Assembly (NCBI RefSeq): GCF_030936135.1
Contig: NC_082610.1
Coordinates: 21,090,428 to 21,154,427, forward strand
DNA from: Gavia stellata
Taxonomy: Eukaryota; Chordata; Aves; Gaviiformes; Gaviidae
Length of the DNA: 64,000 bases
Direction: 5' to 3'
Shown: piece after piece, positions 45,788 through 59,000 of the stretch
How the letters are laid out: each line of letters begins with the position of its first letter
How positions within the stretch are numbered: the first letter of the stretch is position 1
Position numbers and translations under genes: made by a program
Notes under the pieces: model-generated
Told to the model about the DNA's origin: nothing
Seen by the model: the letters and a program-made list of their open reading frames with translations, nothing else
Database searches by the model: none

Positions 45788-46150
45788 AGGGAACTAGGGT
45801 TGTTCAGTCTGGAGAAGAGGAGGCTGAGGAGAGACCTCATCGCTCCCTACAACTGCCTGAAAGGGGGTTGTGGTGAGGTGGGTGTTGGTCTCTTCTCCCA
45901 AGTGACAAGTGATAGGACAAGAGGAAATGGCCTCAAGTTGCACCAGGGGAGGTTTAGGCTGGATATTAGGAAAAATTTCTTCACTGAGAGAGTGGTGAAG
46001 CATTGGAAGAGGCTGCCCAGGGAGGTGGTGGAGTCACCATCCCTGGAGGTGTTCAAGGAACCTGTGGACGTGGTACTGCGGGACATGGTTGAGTGGGCAT
46101 GGTGGGGTTGATGGTCTTACAGGTCTTTTCCAACCTTAATGTTTCTGTAA
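45788..46150 (+). mobile_element. CR1 LINE 3' fragment
   Basis: Begins at GGAACTAGGGTTGTTCAG (the [14 protein letters not shown] codons) and runs to AATGTTTCTGTAAT. Near its end it lacks the block encoding WVDGWT that the other copies have. It starts less than 100 bp downstream of the gene's poly(A) signal. Confidence 0.92.
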
Positions 46151-48506
46151 TATTCCAAGTAGGGGGGCTTTGAAGACCTCACTGGAAGTACGGACAGGTC
46201 ACAGAAGATGCTGATCGTCTTCCAGGGTACTGCTGCTGTAATTTCAGAGCAGTATGCTGCCAGTCTCCCAGGTACGCAGACCCAGGTACTGCTTATTATC
46301 TTTCACGCATAGAGCATCAGGCTCCGGTTTGGTTTTTGGTTTGCATTTAGGACCAGCTCAGAGTTGCTAGTAATTTGGAAACCTTATTGCACGTGCAGTT
46401 GCAGCTCACCTCCTAAGATCTGTAGGTGAGAGAGTGAGTAGAAAACACTTGGGTTTTGGCAAGTATTCTTCATAATGCATCTTATTTGAATGACACGTAC
46501 ATACCAATAGCAAAATGCTGGATCAAGGTGCATTGTTTTGTTGTTGGTTTTTTTTTTTTTAACCAGATTGATAGCTTGTCTCTCACTTCAAATTAGTTGG
46601 CACTTCTTTAATCCTGCTTGCATGTAATCTTGAGGCTTATAATAGGCAAACCTCAGAATTTGAGCTGGTGGGGTTTGGCTTGGTTATTTATCCAAATTCT
46701 TTGGCTGCTTAGAATTTGGAGGGAGTCTTTACCCTGGAAGAGGTTCCTTTGTAGACTTCTCGTTCATCGTCAAGCTGAAAGTGCTGTGAAAACCGCTGCA
46801 AATAACACAAGAAGCAGCAGGGGCAAGGGGTTGTTTGAAAGAAATGGGTGGGAGGTGGTTTCCTGAATCTTACCCAATACGAATTTGGAAGACAAAATTT
46901 CAGCAATGTTGAGGAAAGGGAAGAGGTTGCTTTGGAAGTGAGATGACTTGGTTGTCAGCGTCAGGCTTTTGCAGGGACAGCATCTGCATGCCAGTAGGTT
47001 AGAGCATCTCTCAGGGTAAAAGGATAGTGTGGTTTTGGGAGTCTCCCTCTTCGGAAGGCTTGAAGTATAAGCCACAAAATTCGCACGACGTTTCCTGGAG
47101 GGGGGAAAAAAAGTTTGAGGGACAGAATTTTATCATATTTTAAGGTTATTTTTAATTGGTTTCTCCTCAGCAGAAGGGAATTGAACCCTGATTTCTGCCA
47201 TCTTCCAGGAGCCGTCTGCGTGCAGCTTCTGTGCAACGCGGTGCTGGGAACGTCCCCCAGCGTAGCTGGGGAGTTGCGCCCCGTTGAGGTGCTTGGGACT
47301 GTTCGCCTCTCAGCGCAACTGTTCTCAGCTGTTAGCAGATGTCAGGCAGACGCTGCTCTTACAACCAGAAAGTCAGAAACTTTACATTGGGATCTCCGGT
47401 TTCACCTTAATTGCAGGTGAGTCACTAACCACAGACCAAGCATGTGGTCTTCAAGCTCTACTCCAGATACGAGCTGGCTCCTCGGCTCCCTGCCGGCTCC
47501 CAAGTAAGGAGATGGGTGTTAGCTCGGATTCAGCTCACTTCTTTTTCTCCTCATTTAGGCATCTCAGATAAATGCTTGCATTTCGATAGGGTGAATGCAG
47601 GCAATAGTGCTCTTCCTTGTCATTTATCCCTGCCTGTGTAAGCGTGAATTCCTGTCGGTAGGAAGTGCCATCCTGCATAAAGGGTCAGTGCAGCAGCTGT
47701 TCTCCTAGTGCTCTGCAGTATTTTTATCTTTTTTAAGTTGCCTGAGCTATTTCCACGGAGGCAAACTATGATCTTAAGACTTGTAATTGCTTATCCTGGG
47801 AATGGGGAAATCTTTGGATGGACTTTACACTAACTGTGGCCTTGTTTCGTTTGGTCTCCGTGGATGTCTTCATAGACCCAAAGTTGGACGCCGGATTCGG
47901 TGGAGTGCAAGGTTGTGAAGTTGCATTGGTTTTTATTCTCCTCTTTAAAGAGACTCCTGCACTGATTTCTTGGAGGGAGTAGGAAGGGAAGGGAGAGGAA
48001 GGGGGCATTACTTAAACAAAACTCTGAGAGAGTTTTCTTTTCTAAAAACAGATACTTTCTAAGATTGGTTTATTAAAAACAAATAAAACCCTTCGGGGAT
48101 AATTTAAGTGGGTATGATATAATTACAAGAGTTGGAATGGGTTACAACTCTATTTACAAGAGTCTTAGGGAGTTTCTCATGGACACAGTGAGAATATTAC
48201 AACTACATCATGGCTAAAAGAAACCACCACCATAAAAATCTTTGTGGCTTCTTAACAGGTTCTTACAGGAAGGTGAGTGCTCATCAGAAGCTTGTTGCAG
48301 TTCCCACAGCCCTGGTATGTTTACATCCAGGTCTCCTCTTCAGATACTGGCACAGCCTGTCTTTTTTGTTCTTATTTGAGTTACTGCATTTCCAGCTGTG
48401 AATTACTTTCTCAGCAGAAACTGAGCTTTTTAGGGTAAGGCTGAGCACCAGAGCGAGTCTTGCCTCAGTGCATTTCTGCACACAAGGTAGGGATCTTCAT
48501 GCTTAC
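46151..48506. other. Intergenic DNA with one unassigned exon-like segment
   Basis: The stretch contains a poly-T run at about 46548. An exon-like segment spans 47209-47416 (alternative acceptor before 47314), with a strong CAG|GTGAGT donor. Its peptide (RNCSQLLADVRQTLLLQ...ISGFTLIAG in one frame) is not recognised. No gene is called. Confidence 0.45.
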
Positions 48507-48781
48507 CATAGAATTATAGAACGGTTTGGGTTGGAAGGGACCTTTACAGGTCATCTAGTCCAACCTCCCTGCAATGAGCAGGGTCGTCTTCAACTAGATC
48601 AGGTTGCTCAAAGCCCTGTCTAACCTGACCTTGAATGTTTCCAGGAATGGGGCATCTACCACCTTTCTGTGCAACCTCTTCCAGTGTTTCACCACCCTCA
48701 TTGTAAAACATTTCTTCCTTATATCTAGTCTAAATCTACCCTCTTTTAGTTGAAAACCATTTCCCCTTGTCCTATCGCAGT
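48507..48781 (-). mobile_element. CR1 LINE fragment, minus strand
   Basis: Read on the plus strand, it starts ATAGAATTATAGAACGGTTTGG and GTTGGAAGGGACC, the reverse of the CR1 3' end. It then carries the reversed C-terminal ORF2 segment. The minus strand encodes [35 protein letters not shown]. It is truncated at CCTTGTCCTATCGCAG. Confidence 0.9.
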
Positions 48782-51723
48782 GGTGCTCAAAATGCAGTGC
48801 CAGCCGGGGAAATGTCAAGTAGGTTTTTCTTCGCATCCCAATGGTTTTGTCTCGTACTAACTCAGTTTAGGCATTAAAAAATAAAAATACTGGGCTGAAG
48901 CCTAGCCTCTGAAAGTCAAGGTGTGTTTTCTGGCTTGTGCATTGAAACCCAATTGTAAAGATTTGGCAGCTTTGCTCGTTCTGTTTTGCATCTAGCTACT
49001 CGTGAGCATTGAAGAAGGAGAGCAGCGTGACCGTGGAAGGTGTATTGCACGTGCAGTCCTCTAAAGGACTCTTCTGTAGCGGTGGCTTGATATGCAAGTC
49101 TGACGCAATTAGGATTTCTTCCCTTCTGGCTCTTTTTGTTTTGGAGGTCACCAGCAGCAAATCTTCACTTGGTTGTTTCTACCTCCAACCCATTGTTTCT
49201 GTTTGGGCTAAAGTCAGCCTCCTAGAATGGTTTCGCTTGTTGTGATTTTGAGGCCGCAAATGGTGGCAAATCTATTGCGTTTCATGGCGTAGTGTTGCAA
49301 TAGTTAACAGCGAGTATGTTAGATGAGGAAATGCAACACCTTTGAAAGTTTGCTTGCAGAATTCACAATATAACAATAGACGGGGTCCTACCAAGTTATC
49401 TAGAAGACATCTGCCAAGGGCCTGCCAAAAACAACATTCCGCTGCTGTGAAGCATAGCGTATCTGACGCACATTGGGTTTCAACCTGTTGCATGGCCTCT
49501 TTCTCAATAAAACACAGGAACATCCTGGAATTAAATTTAGATTAGATTAATTCTAAATGCCACCTCCCTCTTATTTAATTGCCTGTATTAGAAGTATGTT
49601 GTTCTAGACAGCAGAGAAGGAAATAATGGAAAATTAAAACATTTAAAGGAATAATAGGCATGAAGAACTTTTCAACTGCAAATGGGAGTTTGCAATATGC
49701 CATGTGGTGTCCAGAGACTTGGGGAGCATACGCAGAACTCTTAAGCATGACCTCTGAAGCAGCTAATGCATGTAGTCAGAAAACAGCCAGGGAGCTCTGG
49801 AAACGGTATTGTGGAGTTGGTTTCTCTGGATTTTTCCGGTCGCTGCTCATTTCTGGCATCAAAAAAGGAAACCTGAGCCCTGCCCTACTGGAGCATTTCT
49901 AAGGGCTTTGTCCACTGTGGGTTCTCTGGTACGCGACAAAGGCAAGTTCATCGTGCAGCATCTCCCCTGGCCAGGGCAACTCTAGTTGTCTCCTTTCCAT
50001 GGCCTCTAAGTCTCGTGATACTTAATTACCTTTGTTGCACGCGGCTGAAGTTGGCCCATGGGTTTAAATGCAAATGCTTTCATCTTGCACAAAGTATGGG
50101 CTCGTAAGTTTGTGCTTTTCTAGAAGAAACCAGGCTTAAACAACAGCAAAGCCTCGAGCTGTAATGATTCCTACCTGCTAACAGGCCTAAGTAATTCAGG
50201 CTTAGGACTCGGCTTTGACTTTTTGGTCTTGCTGGACAGTTGTGGGCAAAGCTGGTCTTTGCTCTACAGCATTTTGGGGCGACTTCCTTGTAGTTCATGT
50301 CCTTGGCCCTTGACCTTGGCCCTTGTCTTTCTCCAGGCCGGAGAATGTATTCAGAGCAGTCTTGCCTTGGCTGCGCGGTGCCGGCAGCTTGTGCTGCAGG
50401 GCAGCTCTTCTGCAGCTTGCCTGTTCAGCCTCCCTCTGGCAGGGAAACCCCAAAGGGTCTGGGAAAAAAGAGTCTCCGCCTGATCTGGGGCTTCCTGGTT
50501 AGCCCTGGGAGATGTTCAACTTGCGCCTTGGCTGGAGTCGTGTTTGAATTACGAAGCGTGTTTGGAGAGGTCCTTTGCTAGCACGCAGAACTTGCCCAAC
50601 ATCCTGCTGGTCCCAATTAAAAAGACTAAAGCTGTTTGGACGGGATTGTACGATCTGTTTGAAAAAGCAAACAAATAACTTGTCTTCATGAAAAGTGGCT
50701 AAGTATTTTAACCCCTTCGAGCAGGGACAGGGGAAACCAATTACACTGGTTTGAAGGGCATGGACTTACGCAAGTGGTTCCTGTTCTTTATTGCATGCAG
50801 ATGGAGTTGTAGAGCCCAAGCTTGTGAGTGTAAACACTGTTAAATCTTCCCACATAACTCTTATAACCCTAAGGAACAGGAAAGAAAGGAGGAGGGATTT
50901 ATACAGCTTGAAAATGCTCACATTTAGAAGTGACTATTCATGGCTACCTTAAAAAAAAAAAAAGAAGTGAAGATCTCATCAAATTCTAGAGTCAGATTAA
51001 TCATAAACTCTGCTCTAAGGTCTTGAGATTTCAGCCACTGCTGCAGATTAGAAGGTGAGAATTTTCATAAGTATCTAAACAGGGACAAAAAATCCCAGAG
51101 TTATGTTGTGACTTCTCACGTGTGCCCCGCCCCACCCCGTAGGCACCTTTCTGAGCAACTTTGCTCATCCTTGGTCAATGCAGCTAAGCTGAAGTCGGCA
51201 GCTGAATAATGATTAACGTAAGCTGTACCGTGAGGCAGAAGTTCCCCATGCTCTTGGGAAACTGAGTCGCCTTTGCCCGCAGCAGGGAAATGGGGAGGTG
51301 CACAGTGGCTGGTCCCGCACCCTCGTGGCATCAGGCAATGACAAGACTATCCTTGGTACGGCGTGGTACCTCGTGCGAGCCAGGTGTTGCCAGCAAGCAG
51401 ATGAGCCTGTAAAGTGCCAGAAAAGAGAGTTCGCTCAGGGAAGAAGCGTTGCTGATACCAGTGCGTGGGGCAGTACTGTTGGGGAGCAGCTGAAATCCTT
51501 GCTGATGACTTTAATCAGAACTAGGTAAAGCCTGTTATGTAGGTACGTGCTAATACATCTATTCAAGGCGCACAGGGTAAATGGAAGGGACGTCTGCTCT
51601 GGATGAAGGTGCTGCGTGCTTCTGACCAGCTCAGTTACGGGGACCTGTTGCTGGTAGAAGATGGCTCCAAACTGATTCCTCCTGCGTGCATCCTGGTGAA
51701 TATTCCCAATAGATAGATTCACG
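48782..51723. other. Intergenic DNA, no gene recognised
   Basis: Short unsupported frames only. The bases directly after the CR1 (from 48779, CAGTGGTGCTCAAAATGC) faintly resemble a hAT-type terminus, but no partner end was found. An A-run lies at about 50950. Confidence 0.45.
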
Positions 51724-51944
51724 TTAGACTGGATATTAGGAAAAATTTCTTTCCTGAGAGAGTGGTGAAGCATTGGAAGAGGCTGCCCAGGGAGGTGGTG
51801 GAGTCACCATCCCTGGAGGTGTTCAAGGAATGTGTGGATGTGGCATTGTGGGACATGGTTGAGTGGGCATGGTGGGGTTGGGTTGATGGTTGGACTTGAT
51901 GAACCTACAGGTCTTTTCCAACCTTAATGATTCTGTGATTCTGT
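51724..51944 (+). mobile_element. CR1 LINE 3' fragment
   Basis: Starts at GACTGGATATTAGG (RLDIRKN codons) and continues through [23 protein letters not shown] to the GATTCTGTGATTCTGTGG terminus. It shares TTTCCTGAGAGAG with the copy at 36.4 kb, so the two may be of the same subfamily. Confidence 0.92.
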
Positions 51945-52774
51945 GGACAGTGAGAGATCAGCAGCAGCACTGTGTGCTACCAGCCAATGTCTACAGGAAG
52001 GCTGTCTGATCTGTAGGCTAAAAGCCAGCTCTCCTATCTCCTTCTCCTGTTTGCCGGGTCAAAGTGTATTGCAAGAGCTGAAGGCAATTTTTTTTTTTCT
52101 GATTTATTGATTTTTACATATTCCTACATGTCTTCAGTATTTATTTAGACTGTGCTTAGTATTGGGCTAAAGATCTTCAGAAAAAATGAGCTTCCCTGGA
52201 GCGGGTCAGTTTTCACTGGAGCTTTCCCTGCGGCCAGGCCCCCGGCGGGGGTTGAAGTCCCCAGCATCTCACAGAGGGTCGGGCAGGTTCCTGTGGTCCA
52301 GAACTGTCTCGGGAATTTCTGTGGAACACTTTGCACTTTCCTTTCTACTTCAGTCCGCAAGAAGTAGAGCGACTCTTCTGCAGGAGAGTGCAATCTTGTC
52401 CCCCAGCAGTTTGTGACATGCCGTGAGCATCCCGTTTTGGAGGAAATGGTGAGCCTCATTAACAGGGTCTCCGTGCCTCTCCTGGATCACACGCAGCCCT
52501 GGGGTCTGTTTGTAGCCAAACATAAAGCTTTTTCAAAAGATGATCTCACCAGTCGAAAACCACATGCATGTGAACCGAAGCAGGAAGGGGAGCAGTGGCT
52601 GAAAGGGATGGAGGGCTCCACGTGGGCAGCAGATGCACGTGGCTTGCACTGGGACAACCCGCGTGGTTTTTTTTCCAGCTGTGAGCTTTGGTTCTGCCAT
52701 CAGCGTGCGCGGGGCTGGGTTGAGTGTCCTTTTCTTTGAACGTTTGCAGTTTCGTTAGCCAGTGGGGAATTTGG
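51945..52774. other. Intergenic DNA, no gene recognised
   Basis: Short unsupported frames. A T-run lies at about 52089. Confidence 0.45.
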
Positions 52775-52915
52775 GAAGATGTTAGTGAGAGCTGTCAGAC
52801 CGTGTAATGATCTCCCAAGGGAAGGAGTAGCAGCCCTACAGGAGTTCAAAACCTTGCAGGCTAATGTAGCACAGGAAAAATCCTGGGGATGAATGGGATG
52901 ACCTGAGAACTCTTC
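52775..52915 (+). mobile_element. Probable ancient CR1-like LINE 3' fragment
   Basis: AATGATCTCCCAAGGGAAGG, then AGCAGCC...AGGAGTTCAAAACC, and finally GGGATGACCTGAGAAC follow the order of the CR1 3' region (RLPREVV, SLEVFK, then 3' UTR). The sequence is heavily diverged, and the call rests on this pattern alone. Confidence 0.45.
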
Positions 52916-55900
52916 TGTGAAGAGGTAATGAATGGTGGAAGAAATGAGATGAGCTGGAGAGAACTGCGTGCATGCTAAAGGGAAAGCAAGCTCAGGCATT
53001 CCCATGAAGAACAGCCCTTTCTTAACTGAACTGGGCTGTTAGTCTTCATGCTTCTGGGTGTACGTGATTGCTGGCCAGATGAGCGAGAAATACACCTCTG
53101 CATGCATTTGTACAGAACTGTCTGCAGAGGGAATTAAAAGCCAGAACAGAAGCAGTCTTTGAGGTACCTGATGTTAGTGCTGAAGAGATGTTGTTACCCC
53201 GTTGACTTGAGTTGCTAGCTGAAAATACTGGGCTTTGCTGATCCGCGTAGCAGGGTCGTGGAGCCAGTTTCTGGCCACAGGACTGTGTAAAGGTTTGCTT
53301 CATTACCTTGTCCTTTTCCTAGCTCAGCTTTAAAGCTCCTTCCAGTTGCTTCTTTCTAGGGAGAGAGCACCGCAGTGGCAAGGTGAGCCTGCCTCATCTC
53401 CCTCGTCGGGTGCATGGACACCCACCGTGGCTGCTCCTTCCCACCCCGCAACATGTGCGCGTTCCTGCGTGCATGCGTTGGTCTAGGAACCGTTGTCCTG
53501 CAACAGCTTTGAAGTATATATACTTCACCCATTGCCAACACAGATGTCACTGCTCTTTTCAAAGGAAAATGCAAGACCTCTCCTGTAAAAAAAAAGGCAC
53601 GTGTGAGATGTCTCTTCCACATCTCTGAATCCGTTTGGCTCCAGCCCTGAAGCGTGAGGTTTAATATTCCTTCACGTCTTGCCACTTCTTGCCAAAAATG
53701 ACCAGCAAGGTGCCACAGGGAAGCTAATCCTTATTCTGAGATTTACTACACCACAAACCCCACTTTACCACTGCTCATTAAAACTAAACTCTACTTATCA
53801 AATGACCATGTACCTTTTGCAGGGCTGACATGTGCTATCTGTTTGTTCTCTCTCCGTGGGTTTCCTGGTCATTCCAGTGAGTGGAGGAGGTCATAATGTA
53901 GATGAGACTAATAATAAACCTGCATGAAAAGCAGCTGCGTTTTGGAGGAGCTTTAAACCCAAAAGAAAAGCAGGCAGGGACAGTTTTAACCGCAACGTGC
54001 TCTTTAATTGAAACCTGGGCTGGAGCTGACCTGCCTGCCTTGCGATACTGTGTGGGTTGGGTGGGGTTGCAGTCTGCGTTGTTAACCTACTGCTATAATA
54101 TTTACACAGACGATTTTAGCCTCTGACAACGGGAAAATTATTTTCTGTGCAACCTTTGGGCTTGGGCCACCCACGTGCCATGGGAGAGAGGAGGTCGCAG
54201 GAGCGCTGGCATCGGTCCTTCCGCAAGGTTCTCACGCTCCTGACAGGTAAACAGTCACTGGGCAGGAGACGGGAGTACCTCTGGGGAAGGTGGATTTTAA
54301 ATCGCCTCATCTTGTCTTTTGCTCGTCCCCTAGCTATAGCAGCCTTGCTGAAGGCTTTTTTGCAGTGCCGATCCCTCTCGTTGTGTGCTTACGTAGGCTT
54401 CACAAGAGACCCTTGCCTTAAAAACCCTTGCCCCTAACAGCTGGCTTTGAATTGCACTGGTGGGGTTGGGCAAGGCTGTAGGACAGACGGCACAACCTGT
54501 GCTGCAGGTTGAGTTGGGGCTGAGGTGCCAAGGTGGGTCACTGGAGGCTGAGACTGCCTTTTTTTTCTTTTTTTTTTTCCTTTTTTTTTTTTTTTCCCCC
54601 TCCAAGGTTTCCAAAGTGGCTGGCCAATACATGTTAGCTACAGCTATCATCTGCTGGGCATGTGCTGCAGCATCATCTATTTGAACCAGCAGAACTTGGA
54701 GAAAAAGGGGTGTCTTAAGAGAAAGGCCATGCTGCTGAGGTCTCTGGGCTGATTCGCTGAAACAGCTCGGGCAAACAAAGACTTCGGGTGCTGATTTCAT
54801 TGGGACCTCCTGAGGTGCCTCCTCATTCACCGGGAATCTGGACCCCAAGCTAAAGCAGAAGGTTTCCCAAGCACAGCTGCTGCTCAGCCCCGAGCAGGGG
54901 CGAGCCGCGGCTGCTCTAGCCAAGCAGCAGCTGTTTTGTGTTACTGGAGCCCGATAACAACTTCCTCTTCCCTGTGTGTACGCCGGTGGCTCGGCGCTTG
55001 TGGGGCCGTAGCTGCTGCCTGCCCTTGGCGCTGCTCTCCGGGTGATCTGCGTGTGCAGGCAGCAGAAGGGAGGGCGAAACGTTGATTTTCTAGCGTTGGT
55101 GTCAGGGCAGGTTTTCTCCTGTTGGCTCAGAAGAGAAGGGGCTAGGAGAACCGAAAATAAGCTGAGGGGGCTGCTGCTGCTTGCTTTTGGGCCAGCTGTT
55201 CTTGCTCTTGTGGCTCACACAGCTGCATTCACCAGAGTCAGGGAAAGGCAGAAAATGGGAGTGTTCAGCAAGCTACAGTAAAAGTAGAGAGCGGGAGGAA
55301 GAGGAGACAGGTCCTTGAAGTTCCTTATCGAGCACCCTGTCTGTGGAACTTGGGCTACGCACTCAGGAAGAACGGCCCTTGCGTGGGCAGGCTGGTGAAG
55401 AGCACCAGGTTCTCCTCTCGCTTTGTAAGACTGGCTGGAGGCGTGAGCCCGGGCAGCTGGCAAAGCGGCTGCCGTGGGATGGGTGAGAGCATGGAGGGGA
55501 GAGTGGCTGCACCTTGTTCATCCCAGATACAGCGCAGTGTGATCAAATGCAGCGGTGAACCTTGCTTCCTGGTGGCGCGTTTGCCAGGATGCGGTGCTTG
55601 ACGTTGCCGCCAGCCTAGGAGATTTAGGTGTGCCTGAAAATGTCACTAGTGAGCTGTGCCATGTGTCAGGATGCAGCTGCTGTAGAGAATGCAGGCCACT
55701 TGAAGCCAGAGCAGATGAGGTGGCTTGGCGGGGCTGGAGCAAGGGCCAGAGGGTCACTTCGGCTCTGTAGTCTTCTACCGTGCTGTGTTGGTAGCGCTGA
55801 CAGTTTCCTGTAGTGCAGGAGCCTGGAAATGGGTGACAAGTGAATTCAAGTGACAAGAGCCAGCCTTGCTGCTCATGCTCTGGAACACCTTACTGGTGGG

Positions 55901-55960
55901 GTCCATTCTCCATCCTTCTGTGGCTGTGTCACCCAACGGCCAGAGGTACTTTTAGATCTT
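52916..55960. other. Intergenic DNA, no gene recognised
   Basis: Contains the long T-rich tract listed separately and moderately GC-rich bases around 54.85-55.05 kb with a few CpG. No exon or RNA gene was supported. Confidence 0.45.
54559..54600. repeat. T-rich homopolymer tract
   Basis: About 40 bases of T broken only by single or paired C, ending in CCCCC. Its reverse gives the Lys-rich artefact frame on the minus strand. Confidence 0.8.
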
Positions 55961-56017
55961 CACAGAATCACTAAGGTTGGAAAAGACTTGTAAGATCATC
56001 AAAGTCCAACCATTAAC
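55961..56017 (-). mobile_element. CR1 LINE 3' end, very short, minus strand
   Basis: CACAGAATCACTAAGGTTGG, then AAAAGACTTGTAAGATCATC and AAGTCCAACCATTAAC, is the reverse complement of the last 55 bp or so of the CR1 copies here. An A-rich run follows. Confidence 0.88.
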
Positions 56018-59000
56018 AAAAAAAAAACCAAAAAAACAAAACAAATCTTGGGACAGAAGAGCAAGAGATGCATTCTTAATGTTGCACTCTCCGGAGTTGC
56101 TGACACAGGGATGTGCTACAAAGCATTTAGCCTTCAAGTGCATGAGAAGAAGAGAAGCTGACCAGCCCCTCCTACACAACCTGGCTTTTATTAGTTGATA
56201 TTTCATTATTTAAAATATTTTAGTCATGCTCCCCATTGCGTTAGGCTGGAAGCATACATATGTTGAGATGCTGCCCATGGCTCGAAGAGCTTGTGACCTG
56301 TACAGACTAGACATCTTTGGGGTAGAAAAGAGAGTGAATGCAGAGAAGTGGCAACTAACTTAGGCAGGTAGAAGACAAGAGTGGTGAAGTCAAGAGAAGT
56401 GGCTGGGCCTCTGGCTTCCAGTTTAGTGCTTCCCGCCCCATCCCTGACAATACAGCTTCTACTGTTTTTATACAAGAAGAAGGATCCGTGGTAAAGGGGA
56501 AAGGAAACAGAAGCTGTCCTGCTTTAGAGGTAGTGTCAGTTCTGCTTTGAAGCTTTCCACAAGGCATCGGCTCACCGTCAGAGATGTCAGCTCCAAATAA
56601 AACTGTTCCAGGACATTTCCTCAGCGTGCTGCGCCGCAGCAGTCCGCGTTGGCTGTAACGCTGAGCAGACTGCTCGGGGCGGTTTGGAAGAGCAACAAAC
56701 TGCCTGCCAGGAAACACGCCTTCATTTTGTGGCAAGCCAGGAGAAACTGTGTACAGGGCTGCAGTTGTTACGCGTGTAAGAAACACTGGGTATTTCAAAT
56801 CGCAGGAGAAGGAATGTGGTACCAAGGCTTAGCATGTCTTGAAAGGACCAGAGGTGGTCTGCTGAGTACAAGGTCCTAAAATGCATGGATTTTCATAAAA
56901 GTCTGTTTCTAGCCTTGTCTGGGATGTGGGTAGCCATGGCAAAATAAAGGGACTTTTTGTTGTCTAGTATCTACTCTCCTTCTGCTAGCTGGGTAAGAGT
57001 CTTGTGTTGAACCTGTGGCTTCATGCTGCTGTTCTGTCAGCTATAGACCCCGTTTGAGGTGTCACTTCGTCAGGCGTTTGTTCCCCAGGGGTTGCTGCAT
57101 CTGCTGTGGTACTGATTCAGCTATTGCTGCTGCTCTGCTCTGTACTGAATTAACAGTATGACTTGTTGGGGTGGGAGGGTGTTGCTTGCTTTTTTACATT
57201 TTCAGAAAAAAAAAAATCAGGAACAGGCTGTTCACCAGCACCATCTTCCTCTCTTTGGATGTTGGGTGCAACCTTTCCTTTAAACCACCTTCCTTTGACC
57301 TGAAGAAGAGGCTCTGCAAAATGTCTTTTCTAGCATTCAAGGGCTGTGACCTCTATGGCCATCGCTGCTGTTGAGTGGTTATTGCCTAAGACTCATCTCT
57401 GGATTTGTTCCTGGATTTTAAGTAGCGGATTCTGGGTAGGTTAGCTCAGTTGGCATTGATGTGATTCAGCTAATTTGAGATCTGTTTTCACTGGAAAACT
57501 AACAAGTGTATGTCTGAGCCAACTTTAAAAGTTCTCTTTTCTTGGTGAAGTGCAGGATTGCTCAAGACAAGGCGACAGCATATTTATTTTAACTTTTAAA
57601 TCATGGCAACAGTTGTATTTTTCCCTGCCTAGTCACTGCCTTAGAACTAAAAAACAGCTGAACCAAACTTTCCAAAAATATTAGGCAGAAAGCAGAAGGG
57701 CAGAATTCCACCTGAAAAGGTTAAAGTTCAATGAAGTTGCTTACAACTGAAAAAAGCCATTTGAGAATAGAAATGAGAGCTGTCCATACGTGCTTCTCTT
57801 CTAATATTAATAGTAGTAAGAGTGCTAGATGGCCAAGGAGCGTTTTATAGGTACTTCAGGTACCTAAGAAGATGCCAAAAGTCTGTCATGTCGACAGGTC
57901 TTAACAGTATGTGGCAGCATTGCACAACAGCTCTTCAGAAGTGGGGAAAACTGGGTTCTGGTGAAAACTGAAGTAAGTAAAGGGAACTATAATTACTCCA
58001 GTGGGAGTATGGCCTGTCCAGTAAGACTTCTAAAACTTTGCCTGCTGTGAGCTGTGTCAAAAGTGGTCAGTTCTCCTCTTTGCATCTCAGGCAGAAGAGG
58101 AACCTCTGAGAGCAAAGCTTTAGCTGGCACTGTGCGAAGGTACAGAGCTCAACCTGGGAAGGGAATCAGCTAGTAAAATTCAAATGCCACCTCTGGCAGC
58201 ACAAGGTATTTTATTGGCAGCTGTTTATTCAAGCGTTGACTCAGCCTAGCTTTTGAGATCTGACAAGATTGAGAACCCTAAAGGGCTATGGCCATGGGCA
58301 TTAATAAAGCAATCTCGTTAAGAGATAATTAAGTCACCTATATTAAATTCCTAATTAAGCAGCCAACTGTAAGTTTGTTAGGTAAGGAATGCTCAGTTGG
58401 GATTATTCACTTTCCACACCCTAGCAAAAGGTTAAAATGGGGGGAAAAAAAAACCCCAAAATCCCCCACCTTCTGGAATATAATTTATATTTTAGGTGTG
58501 GTGCCTGTGGAGGAAGCAAAGACTAAAGCTTCTGCCCTGCTGAGATGGAGGGAGAGCATTTCCAGAAAGTTAGCCTCCTCCTCCTGGGAGTGATTGCACA
58601 GTGGGAATGGATGGTACCGCAGCAGGAGCTCTGCATAGGTGCTGCTCCTTGGGAACAAGAGAAACGCAAAGCTGAACATGGGACAGGATCTCTGTTTGCC
58701 TCCCTCAGTGTCTTAAGCAGCTTGGGTTAAACTCAGCTCTACTGTGAAACCGTGGCCTCTTCAAGTCTTAACTAAGACTGCAACCAGACCTGAACTGCAG
58801 GCTATACAATCTGGCCAGGCAGAAGGGATGTGGAGAAATGAGATATTTTGCTATCTGTTTTACAGACGGGGGAAAATAGGACCTGCGAGGAACTCATGGC
58901 ATACCTAGCATGACCTAGGGAGACAGTAATTGAAAATTCAGTTGAAGGCTTCTGAGCAAACTCCCTTAAACAGCGTATCCTCCCTCTGTACAGTGAAGGT

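Noticed and set aside
48779..48841. Second hAT-like terminus (CAGTGGTGCTCAAAATGC)
   Set aside because: No matching inverted end within a reasonable distance. It directly abuts a CR1 breakpoint, so it is not supportable.
57433..57480. Possible tRNA or tRNA-derived SINE (A box TAGCTCAGTTGG)
   Set aside because: No B box and no cloverleaf pairing follow. A chance match.
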